Source: Cryphonectria parasitica EP155
Taxonomy: Eukaryota > Ascomycota > Sordariomycetes > Diaporthales > Cryphonectriaceae
Assembly: GCF_011745365.1 (NCBI RefSeq)
Contig: NW_024468912.1
Span: forward strand, 3,968,001-4,032,000
Length of the DNA stretch: 64,000 bases
Direction of reading: 5' to 3'
The notes under the pieces were generated by a model. That model saw nothing but the letters and a program-made list of their open reading frames with translations, did no database searches and was not told the origin of the DNA. Position numbers and translations under genes: made by a program. Positions 45,831 to 56,500 of the stretch are shown here, piece by piece. Position 1 is the stretch's first letter, and the number at the start of each line of letters is the position of its first letter.

Positions 45831-46993
45831 TGGATTGTATGTCAGCATTTCAGACTCAGACAGTGTGAGCGACAGCTCTGGCAGAGGGTCTACCTTTTGT
45901 GCATAGAATTGTGGGGCTCGGGACGGAGAAAGAAGTCTGCATCATGGACATCACGAGCAACGGCTACAATGCCATACTGCGGGAGCATGCGAGGGCCAGG
46001 CTTGACGGAAGTGATCGCACGTACCACACAGGCGGGGCTCCCTTCACTTAGGGATACATCGGTGACAATGATACCAATACAGAACAGAAGGAGTGTGGGT
46101 CGATCACACTATTTGTAGTGACGAGGCACTCTTTGTTGCGATCTATTTGATGGTCTTGAACTGTTTTGAGCGCACACGTAATCACATGTGATGGTCTGCG
46201 ATAGGAATGAGAATCGATACTCAAGCGCTACAAACCCGTTGTCTCAAGTAATCCTGCGTCAAACATATTGGACCAGGGCCGGTCCAAGTGACCTCGTGGT
46301 CTTGCGTTGCTACTGCTACTTTGACGTGAGTATACCACTGCGATAGAACATTGTTGTACATAGTAGCTGCCGTCACAATATCGTAGATGCTGCTGTGATT
46401 AAGTGACTCTGCTGCGCCAGGCCTAGATGTCAGGCTAGCACGGGCCACCGTGGCATGGATGGGGCTCTGCCTGCTGACTGGCGGGACCGATCCCTGCACT
46501 TCGCCCCCAGCTCAAAAAGGCTCCGTTCCCTTCGCCTCAGCTTTCCCTTGATTCAAACCTCATCCCCATCACCCAACCGTCAAAGACTGCCAATTCTTTC
46601 TGCCACCAACCTCTCGAAGTCCCCAGCCACTCTCCCACACGGGCTTCTTTCCTTTCATAACATCACTGCGCCGACCTAGATCGCTACAAGTCCACGCGAT
46701 CGTATCGCAATAGTCACGCTGTCAAACAGCGTCTGCCATCTTTCTCAGCTGCCAGCCTTCTTCTTCGTGTTTGTCGCAACCCATCACGGCTTACGCGACT
46801 CGACCATTTTCATCAACGCTCCTTGTCACATCTACGACCAGCGTGTCTGATTGAAAGCAATTCGCCGAGCGATTACTTTCGTCAACTTGCATCTCTAATT
46901 ACGAGTCGCAACTAGACACGCGACCCGACCGCCCATTTTTTATCCTTCAGACCAGCTACACTCATTCTTCCGTCCCTCGACGTAAATTTCAAC
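45831..46993. other. OST4-YRA1 intergenic region
   Basis: Probably the OST4 3' UTR and the YRA1 promoter and leader. The last 300 bases are pyrimidine-rich with many CA/TC patches, as in strong fungal promoters. No gene is seen. Confidence 0.55.
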
Positions 46994-48792
46994 ATGTCTA
47001 CCAAGCTCAACCAGTCTCTCGAGGAGATCCTCAAGACCAACCGCAGTGCCGGTCGTGGCCGCGGTGGCCGCCCTCGCCGCAGCACCAGGCCGACCAAGAC
47101 TGTTGCTCCTACTGGCGGCGTCAAGAAGAACACCAAGCCTGTCGGTAAGGCTGCCAAGCAGGCTCCTGCCAAGGCCACCAAGGGCCCTCGTGGCAGCCAG
47201 ATTCAGATGAGCAATCTGGTAAGTTGCGCTTATGATCTACTTTTCCTTCTTGGACGAGCTTTTCGCTAACTTCTATCGCAGCCCAAGGACGTCTCCGAGA
47301 CCCAGATCAAGGTATGTGATCGATGAGGCTATTGCAGCCATACGGGGCTTCTTTCGGCATCCACTTCCATCGCGTATAACATCGACCAAAAAACCCTTTC
47401 CCTCGGTCGGACAGATGGCGGTTTTCCATTTCGCGTCCACCTATCCGGTGGCTTGGTCAGACCTCAACAACGTCTCCTTCCTCGCTCTCCGCGGCGCACA
47501 CATGCTTTGACGCTGCGAGGTCGCGTACAGGAAGTCGAGCATCGCGTGTCGCGCATACACAACAGCATGCTCAGATAGCCTGGCAAGCATCTAAAAGAGC
47601 GCTGTCTGCGACGAGTCAATCGCGAAGGAGTGTCAGCACCAGAGTGTCTCCCTCCGCGGCCCTACCCTTGGCTGCCGTCCTTGATGAGAAAGCGTTCCAT
47701 CACCTATTTCGCGAGCAAAGCAGTGAGCAACAGCGAATTCCATACTCGACACTTGCGGCGGCACACGGCCTTTCCTATCGCGTCTATGGCGGTCTTCTTT
47801 TTCTCTCTTAGCACGATTGTCGATAGCGGTGGCCTTTTGTGTGCGAGGCGATATTGTTTTGCCTGAGCGGTAGCAGTCTTCTTCTTAGTCGCAGTGATGC
47901 AGACTCGAGAAGTGGCTAAGCTCCTGAGGCCTTCTCAGGTTGAGTGTAAAATCTCCACCTAGAAGAGAGGCGAGTTGGCATTCGGGGTCTTGGTGGCATA
48001 GATTCCCTTATTCTCCTCGTCCGGCCAGAGCCGTTTGTCAGCTGCCGTGAGGTTGATGGTGGCTCTTGACGGTTCTTATCACTAACGCTCACTGCTTTGC
48101 TCGCTCGATACTTGATGTTGGAAGATTTTCGGTCTTTTGGAAAATGAACGGCGAACACTGCGATTACGACCAAGCGACCTGTCGACTGGAGCGCACTGGG
48201 GATACTCTCAGATTGCTTGCTAACACGTGTTTCTCTCCTGTTCAGGACTACTTCGCAGAGCTTAACAAGGACACCAAGAAGGGTCCGGTCGGCACTATCG
48301 TGAAGCTCGAGTCATTCTCCAGCGGCACCCGTAACATGTTCCAGGTTGCCTTCAGGCAATCTGATGCTGCCTACAAGGCCCTCGACCGTCTTAAGGACAT
48401 CAAGATCGATAACAAGCCCATCGATGTGAGCAATGCATGCCACCACGACACCTCGATTGTGCTAGAGCTAACACCCTTTTCAGGTCAAGATCCTGGTCTC
48501 TGGGGACGCCGTTCCCGAGCCTCCCACCTTGAGCCAGCGCGTCACCAGCGCGCCCAAGACGGCTGCTCCCACCAAGGCTGGCCCCAAGCCCAAGAAGGCT
48601 GCTGTTGGTGCGAGTGTCAAGGACGCCAAGAAGGGTCGTGCTGGCCGCGCCAAGAACGCGCGACCGGCCAAGAAGACGGCGGATGAGCTCGACGCCGAGA
48701 TGGCTGACTACTTCGACGCTGCTAAAGCCTCCGCTGAGGCGAACGGTGCGGCTGCCAACGGCGATGCTCAGATGGAGGACGAGATCATGTGA
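46994..48792 (+). CDS. YRA1: Yra1/ALY/REF mRNA export adaptor
   Basis: RNA-binding TREX component that links splicing and 3' processing to the Mex67 export receptor in the nucleus. Four exons, 46994-47218, 47282-47311, 48246-48425 and 48484-48792, give 247 residues. The N-terminus (MSTKLNQSLEEILKTNR) matches the conserved REF-N box. An Arg/Gly- and Lys-rich variable region follows. The single RRM (about 71-150) is split by three introns: MSNLPKDVSETQIKDYFAE holds RNP2, and NMFQVAFRQSDAAYKAL the RNP1-like strand. A Lys/Ala-rich region leads to the C-terminal helix ADELDAEMADYF that contacts the helicase Sub2. Exon 2 is only 30 nt. Intron 2 is 934 nt; if retained, translation stops five codons into it, before most of the RRM. 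Confidence 0.95.
47312..48245 (+). promoter_or_regulatory. 934-nt YRA1 intron 2, candidate autoregulatory intron
   Basis: Donor GTATGT, acceptor TGTTCAG, with a perfect branch-like TGCTAAC at 48228-48234 only about 12 bases before the AG. Nearly all other introns rebuilt in the window are 50-182 nt. In S. cerevisiae the single 766-nt YRA1 intron is spliced inefficiently and mediates negative feedback; an equivalent role here is inferred. Retention gives V-C-D-R-stop (TGA at 47324-47326). No coding gene was recognised inside the intron; recurring segments containing ATGGCGGTYTT and TATCGCGT/TTCGCG are seen. Confidence 0.65.
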
Positions 48793-50484
48793 GAGGCACC
48801 TTCCAATCAGTAACTAGAAGCGGTATCCGCCTGAGGAACGCATCTTCAACCGGTCAACCTGTTTCCCAATTGATGGGGGAAACGGGGGTAGGAAGGTACA
48901 TTCGGACAGTACTTTTCTTTCCAAGAGTGGCGCATTTCTTTCTTTCCCTTTCCTTGTGTGAGGGGATTTCACTTGTCCGATTTCCAGACGAATGAGATCG
49001 AGGTGGCAGCAGATTGACGATGACCAGAATGGGAATATTCCATCGTAGCAACCTAATGGCGGTTTTTTGATTGCTAGGGAGGCTGTTCATGCTATACCAC
49101 TACAACTTGTATAGCGTACACTATGTGGAATGCACAACACATTTTCCGCCCATTCTTTCCATTGACTCTTCGTGATGTCGTTCCTTCTAGCCTACCCAAC
49201 CAATTGCATCTACACGACTCACCACACTTCCTACATCGTCGACTCAACCCTACAGCAATTGAACCTGTTCCACACGCCAACCCCCCCCCCCCGGGGGGCG
49301 GAAACATCAACCTTACCTCGCATCTCTTCATATGCTAGGGATATCCTACAGTCACCTGTCAATTCAGACTCACCGTATAACCATCGTCAGAGGATCCGTC
49401 TCCGTCAATGATGCTTTTTTTGCTGCATGATCCAGATGTGTCGGCAGGTAATCCTTATTGTCTGCTGGCCCTCTTTTGCGGTGAACATGATCAGCAGCAC
49501 GGCACTGGTAGAATCAGCGAGCATAGACTAGGAGGTTTGAAGCACATCCTCGTTCAGTGAGTCACCGAGGGTCTCTTTCAAAAGAGGACGGCGTACTCAT
49601 TGCTACTGCGCAAGGGATTGGATTGATGTGCGTGAAAAGTCTCAACTCATGCGGATGGATGAATAGATGCTGGCTTATGAGTTCCCGCGCCCCCCCCCCC
49701 CAAAACTATAGACCAACCAGATTAGGAGCGCGGGATTTGATTCATCCATTCGAATGTATGGGGGGGTTAACTTCAAGGGCGCCGCCGGCGCAATCTGCTT
49801 GTTTTACCTGGCGAGCTACTCTTGAAGCCCAGATTTTGGTGCTGGAGCTTGCCATATCATATCATCACCAAACTCAAAGAATTCATAGTTACGGGGCAAA
49901 ACCAGCCATACTTTGGTTTAGAAACCGAAAGCAGTCCAAATGACAAACAGAAGCTGTCGCATAGCCATTTTTACCTTCCCCTTCTCTCAGAGCCTCTCAT
50001 AGCAGAGAATAATCTCGAAAGGGACTGCAAAGTCTTGGAAAGGCTGTCAGACAATCGCGTGGATGTGATGACAGTCATGTGGTCCACATGATTTGGGGAT
50101 CATCTCACCAGACTTGTGATTGCAAAAAGGTCATCTTTGCATCGCATGTCTGAGGTCATGTTTCGACGTAGCGAAAATGACGTATGGATGGGCGGCGCAT
50201 GGTAAAACACTGGGTAATCAAGGATTTGAGAGGGCTGTGTGTTATGCAATTGTAAAGTGAGGATAACCCGTAATCAGATTAACTTAGGAGGAACAAAAGA
50301 CCTCGCCGAATTTATCTGGCCCTCGCTGCAGACCTCTCCAGAACTCCTAGGGTCCGCCAAAAGTGGCAGGATGAAGTCTCACTCTCCCGTCCCGAAGAAG
50401 CGATTACGTCTCTCTCAAAGCTATCATGACAGAGAATTGGGCGTGGATGAGCCCAGATTAAGAGTCGTGATTGACTTTGGTAAT
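48793..50484. other. Convergent YRA1/SBA1 intergenic region
   Basis: 1.7 kb with no recognisable gene. Holds C12G6 at 49281-49298 and a 12-base C run at 49690-49701. Short open frames here look like chance. Confidence 0.55.
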
Positions 50485-51554
50485 TTAGGCAGCGGCCTTG
50501 CTGCCCTCTGCAGCCTTCGCTTCCTCGCCCTCCAGCGCGGGCATGTCGTCATCCTCCTCCTCGTCTTCCTCCTCCTCCTCCTCCTCACCGCCCAGGCCGG
50601 CACCGCCGCCGAGTTTCGAGAAGTCGATTCCGCCGAAGTCGTCGCCGCCTAGACACGAGCATGGTCAGCATTTTCGTTCCACAGGAATTCGCACTTAGCT
50701 CCTCTTTCTGTAGCACCTAACGAAACAGGTCTATGTCTGCTCGTCCGAACATGGGATCAATCTGCTTGTGACGTACCGCCCATACCAGGCATTCCTCCTG
50801 CATAGGTACGCAAATTTCTCAGCTGACTGACATCGGGTTTGGGAAAGGGGATGGTTTGGGGAAGCGAGGGGATGGCGAGAATCTGAAGAGGGCGGGGGAA
50901 CACCACAAGAAGCCATCCCAAAGCAACAGGGGGGGGGGGAGGACCAGGAAGAAGCAGTCCGTTGTGGGTTGTTACTTACCCATGCCACCAAACTGCGAGA
51001 AGTCTTCCTCCACAGCCTCGGTTTGCTCGTCCTCATCGACCCACTTGTCAAAGTCGGTGCGAAGGAAATGAACCTTCTTTGCCTCCTTGAGCAGGCGGGG
51101 CCAGTAGGCCTCGTTCAGCTCCTTCTTCTGCAGCTTGAGCTCAACATTCTTGCCAGTATGGTTGACCTTGGAGGCCTTCTCGTCGATCTCGGCATAGAGC
51201 TCCAGCTCGAGGTGGTAGGTCTTCTTGAGGGTATCAGAGTGGCCGGTGAAGGTCAGGCCGCTGGGCTTGAGGTCGAGCTTCATGCTGGAAGCAGGGACGT
51301 CGGGGACAGTGATTGTCAGGTAGACAAAGTTCTTCTCAGCATCAGTGCTGGATGAGCGTTGCGCCCAGAGAACTGTATGGATGCGCGCTGTGTATTAGCC
51401 ATGGCGTCTGCTAGTTTGGGGTGGGGGATGGTGGTCATGCGCAAGGAGGAGGCTGAGGCAGCAAATTGTGGTAGTGCGCCGAGCTTGAAGCTGTGCAATG
51501 ACATGAGCATATGAAGCTGTCCAACTTACCCTCAGGAGTAGCAGTGGTAGCCAT
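50485..51554 (-). CDS. SBA1: p23/Sba1 Hsp90 co-chaperone
   Basis: Cytosolic/nuclear co-chaperone that stabilises ATP-bound Hsp90. Four exons, 51554-51530, 51372-50980, 50797-50777 and 50648-50485, give 200 residues. The CS domain covers about residues 9-115 (VLWAQRSSSTDAEKNFVYLTI, KPSGLTFTGHS, the ELYAEID strand, and the conserved YWPRLLKE). The helix LRTDFDKWVDEDEQ follows. Next come a Gly/Met-rich segment (SQFGGMGGMPGMGGGDDFGG) and an acidic C-terminus ending EGSKAAA. Exon 3 is a 21-nt microexon encoding part of the Gly/Met segment; both flanking junctions are phase 1, so skipping it would keep the frame. It converges with YRA1 and diverges from VPS24. Confidence 0.95.
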
Positions 51555-52733
51555 TCTTTCCAGGTGTATAGTGACTGCAGGATATGTGAGGTTGGTGAAA
51601 GAGTGCAGCAATCAATTAATTCAGCTTGTGTTGAGGTCACAGCTGCAGGTTAGGTTGGCGGAAGTTTTGAGGTGGGGGCTTGTCCAGTAGACGGCTGCTG
51701 ACCTGAGGCAGGGCTCGGTCAGTCAGAAGGAAATGAGCTTCCAGATGACAAAACGCGGGGTAGTCAGTAGGGAGTTCAAATCGCAGGACAGGAAATGGTT
51801 TAAAGTCCAGCAGCACACGACCAAGCAACTAATAGTTCCACAAGAGATGAAATCAGTCTGAAGGGGGGTATCTCAAGACAATTTTGAAAAGAATGGAAAG
51901 AGAAGTAAGTTTGCAGGAGAGAAAGAAGGCTGGATCATCAGCACTTTTGGTGGCAGTGATGCACGCATGGAACTTTGAGGAAGCTCACAGATGCAGTGAC
52001 CTCTCTTTAGTGTGTGCTAGGGTGTCCTGAACCCTGTACCTCTTATGCACAATAGTCTCCGTCCAAAGGGAAGCTGAACGTACCAAAAGCCCTTAGCAAA
52101 GAACACTCCAGAGCTCAAGCCCTGTCACTGCCACAATTCTGTGCTACAGAGAGGATATTTCCACATGCATGCATACTCTGTAACATTGTATGTCTACTTT
52201 AGGCCTGCATTTTTGCCAACAGACTTGATTAGTTTCCCAGGTACAACTTTATTCACAGTCAAACCACAGCAATATTATGTGTAACTCTTGATTTGATTGA
52301 TGAGGATAGAAAGACTCACCATGATCTCTTCCCCTGAAATCGTGGCTGATTTTTGAAAGTACATTGTGTTGGGGCGTGCGCAACAGGCAGACGCGCATGC
52401 TTTGGACTACAGGCCCATCTTCTCGAGGCTGTCACAGGCCCATCTACCCAGTCCATACAGACGCTAAGGCAGAGCCGCGAGCCGTCTACTGTACAGTCCA
52501 AGGCTTGCAGTACCTTGGCCATGCCAGCCATCAGCCGCTGGAATTGACCCACCTACTGGCAACAGGCGTTACGTCAACCCTTCCATCCTACCCATCCCAT
52601 TCATCCTGCGCGTCTTCGTCGAGGCACACCGACACGCCGCGCATCGCCAATTTTCGAGCTGTGTTAAGTCGCCACGAATTCCCAATCGCGGGGCACTTCT
52701 GTCTGGACAGCTGTCTGGAGTGGACTGCCCAAG
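51555..52733. other. Divergent SBA1/VPS24 region
   Basis: 1.2 kb between the two starts. A GAAAAGAATGGAAAG stretch near 51883-51898 loosely resembles a heat-shock element but is not a clean nGAAnnTTCn array. No gene is seen. Confidence 0.5.
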
Positions 52734-53553
52734 ATGGAGTCTCTCAAGGCTCTCTTCGTGAAGCCGGACCCTGCAGCACAAGTGAGCCCCTTCTTTCCAG
52801 AGGCATATCATCGCTCCATCGAACAGCTGAAAGGGCTGTCTCGCCGAGGGCACTATATGGAAAATACTGACCTTCTTTTTCTTTCGTCCTTCTTATCGTT
52901 CCCAGCTTCGCAAATGCAACATGATGCTGCGCCAGAACATGCGCAGGCTCGACCGCGACATCGCTTCGGTGAAACAAGCCGAGACTAAGACCAAGAACCT
53001 CATTCTCGCCGCCGACAAGCGTGCACAGAAGGACCCCTCGCGCGCGAGGCAGGCCCAGAAGGAAGCCCGGGAGTTCGCGAGAGAGCTGATCCGGCAGCGC
53101 AAGACCTCGGCCCGCCTCGTCACAGCCAAGGCGCAGCTCAACTCGGTCCAGATGCAGGTCAACGAGGCGTTCGCGGTGCGCAAGATCGAGGGGAGCATCC
53201 GCGCGAGCGTCGGTATCATGAAGGATGTGAATACCCTGATACGGCTGCCCGAGTTGGCGGGGACGATGCAGGAATTGAGCAAGGAGTTGATGAAGGCCGG
53301 GGTCATCGAGGAGATGGTGGAGGAGACCCTACCGCAGGATGATGTCTTGCTGGAGGAGGACGAGGAGGCCGAGGGCGAGGTGGACAAGGTGCTGGGCGAG
53401 ATATTGAAGGGCAAGATGGAGAAGACGGGCACGATGCCCGCGGCGCCGCCGCAGCAGGTCGAGGAGCCGCAGCCCGTGGAGGAGGAGGACGAGGAGGACA
53501 TGGAGGCAACGATGGACCAGATGAGGAACAGGTTGGAGGCCTTGAGGAGTTGA
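52734..53553 (+). CDS. VPS24: ESCRT-III subunit Vps24/CHMP3
   Basis: Forms membrane-remodelling ESCRT-III filaments with Snf7 and Vps2 for multivesicular-body sorting. Two exons, 52734-52781 and 52906-53553, give 231 residues (yeast 224). The N-terminal MESLKALFVKPDPAAQLRKC is the family start. The positively charged helices 1-2 (NMRRLDRDIASVKQAETKTKNLI, then RQAQKEAREFARELIRQRKTSARL) are followed by the VQMQVNEAFAVRKIEGSI helix and the MKDVNTLIRLPELAGTM segment. The acidic autoinhibitory tail ends in DQMRNRLEALRS, a MIM1-type motif that binds the MIT domain of Vps4. The 124-nt intron follows codon 16 in phase 0. Confidence 0.96.
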
Positions 53554-56500
53554 GACGTCTTGAAGGTGTCGCTTTTACTGCTTGAGGAGAGATGCGATCT
53601 CTGTATCGCCAAGTTCATCTTCATTCATATGCAAGGAGTCTGGAGTTGCTGGTGATCTGTCAACTGCACCAATATCACAGTTTGGATCAAGGTAGTTTGG
53701 GGGAGGGGGGGTGCCAAAGGGAGCCCGGGCGATGAGCATCCAAGAAGGGATGGAGCCTTTTCATTATTACAAGAGAACCACTTGGTGACATTTGAATCGC
53801 TGTCCTGGTGCTTCTTGGACGGTCTGCCGTTAGGCACTTTCACATCGCTTTCTCCTATCCAGAAAATATTCTGTTCTAATCCACTTTACCGACTCCAATT
53901 TGGAGGATGGGATCAATGTGATCAAATGACTGACAAGAGGGAGAACTTCACAGCGTCACTTGTCGTAGGCCCTCAAATCACCCATGTGAGGAGGAACGAA
54001 TGCCCCTTTCGTTGCGAGATGGCTACCTAAGGCACCTGCCCTTTCTGTGCCAATTTTACATCCATTGGCAACAGCGACCCTCGAGCTGCTGTCACTTCCG
54101 TTACCACACCTCGCCTCTTTCCCTCTACATCTATCTAAGCGTTTCTTCACGTCTTGGCTTCAGCTCGATGTTTCTATTGTTGAGAAGAGGATACATGCAT
54201 ACTGCACGCCATGATCATGATTACTCAATCTCAGCGTCATCCACGCCCGACAATGACAAAAACTGACAGACAAACGACCATGGCATGACACTGATCTGCC
54301 AAGCACGAAAGAGTAAGGTCCCATCCTGGGTGCCATTTTCATGGTAGGTCGCCGAGTTCCAGAGACTCGTGTGCTCCTTCACGTGAGGCGCCTTGTTCGT
54401 AGCAAAGCCCTCATCTAGCCTTAGCAAGCACTGAGCCACGCCGTCGGGCTGGATGTCACGATATTCTTAGGCGATGCAACATTCCCTTCGCGCTTGTCCC
54501 GGCACGCGAGGCTACGTGTTCTGCGAGAAAGAGGAAGAAGAACATTGACAGTCTCGCCGTGGCTCTCTTGCCGACCATCAGGCCCGCTCTGCTAGACCTT
54601 GCTCTCACCTGTCACCACCAGCCGCCAATTCTGGGTGGGTGGAGTCACGACCCAGCTTGATGAACTCTGGCACGAATCAACGTATGTTACTGCCCTCGCG
54701 TGACTTCCCTATCTTCTTCAAGCGATGTTTTGAAACAGCTTGCATTTACCCAAAGGTCGAGGTGGGTAGCAGGTACCATGAGGTTCCAGCTCACATGTCT
54801 ATCAATCAGATGTTTGTGTTGGATGCTCGTACGCAGCGACGCCCAAGGAAGTTTCTGTCGAACCGTTGAAACAAGGCGGTTGGCGACAGCAAGCGCAGCC
54901 AGGGCCTCGGAACACCCAAGGAGGCCCAATGGTTGACCGGGCCGCAATTTGATTTGGCCAAAATCACTCACTGGCTAGGCATTCGGTGTACAGCCACACA
55001 CCACGCAGGTGAGGTGTTCTCTTCTACGAGACGATACGTCGGGCACTCGTGCAGCGCTCGCACGCATGCGAAGCAGCCCAAATTGTGAAACGCGCAAGAT
55101 GCAGAGACAGCTGTTCTTCACCCTCCCCCCCCCCCCCCCATCCAAAACAAAAAAAAACACCGCCACGCTCTGGAGCCTTACAGAACCGGAATTGTAGGTA
55201 CCAGTTGGCAGGTCACAGGACCGACGCTCGAGGTGGTCCTGGTGGTTGTCGTGGGGGTCAGGTGGGCACATCCCACGACCACGATAAAAACTCGCGGAGG
55301 TGTACCGAGCGCGGGGTCTGTTTGACAAAGATGGACAGAACGAGCGCAAGCGCCTATCTCACAAAGTCCGGGTCCTGTTTTAACATGTGAGAACCCTTTT
55401 TGCCTATAGTGTGGGGGGAATGGTTTTCCAAGATAGGCAGGATCCTCTCCGGTATCTGGCCGGCCCCGGCTTCAATCGCAATCGAGCCGGTCGCCGACGC
55501 ACCCGCCATTTTTCAGGTCGAGACAGCTGGTTACTGGGAATGAGGATAACATGGTGACCTCGTGCGTGCTCGGACAGTCATCCCCTCGTGGGAAGGCAGC
55601 ATCGACACACCCTCCTGATCCCACGAAGAGAGGAATACCACAGAGGTTCCAATCTCCCACATCTGACACCGGATCGCTCTGGCAGCCATTCAAATTACTG
55701 CAGTCAGAGCGGTCTGTGACTCCCTACCCCCCACGCCTGTGAGATTTTGACACAGACCCCAAAGCAACTGCATAGCGCTATACTATAGTACATGGAGATT
55801 TGCTCCAGCCAAAGGCACACGGCGAAATGAAATCCAAATTGGGCACCTGGGGTGACACGGTCCACGGAAGATCTCCCCCTGTGGCTTCGTCTGCAGAAAA
55901 GATTTCTGCAGCTTTGCAATTTCGGGGGTGATGGTTTCGCGCCCCTGCAGAGCAGACCGACCCGTGCAGCAGTCCGTTTTCTACGGCTTCTAGAAACATT
56001 TCTGTCCGACAGGATTTTCGTCCCATGCAGGGTGCCGAGGAGTAAAATCCCTGCCAGAGGCGTGTGCACGTCTGAGCGGCCCTGAATCTTGTTGGCATGT
56101 TTTGAATAAGGACGTGTGTCGGCGTTGACTCGTTCACGGCTTCTGTTCGCAAGCAAAGACTTTCTGGAAAAGTACTCTTCCACCGCGGCAGGTTATTCTT
56201 CTATGGATTCTGGAACCGAACACGGGTCGGGTCTGAGTTAAACGCCATTGCTCGAATCGAGTCGAGCTCACACGGCAAAATTGGCAGGCAAGAGGCAATG
56301 TGTGACGTCGATGAAGTGTTTTGCTTCTCAGAAGTGTGATAATTGCTTTTTTGGGATGTTCGCAAACTTTCGCTTTCTTACTCATGTGAGGAGGGGAGGC
56401 TAGGTTGGCTGCTGGCTTGACTCTCGAAGATTTCACATGCCGACGGCTGAATCCAAGAAGACTGACTATCGTCTTGTTACAAGGCATCCATTCTGATGCA

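Noticed and set aside
50061..50153. Possible C/D box snoRNA (GTGATGA near 50066, CTGA near 50149)
   Set aside because: No complementary terminal stem next to the boxes and no clear internal C'/D' pair; the boxes are short enough to occur by chance.
51883..51898. Heat-shock-element-like GAA repeats upstream of SBA1
   Set aside because: Units are not in alternating nGAAnnTTCn order with correct spacing.
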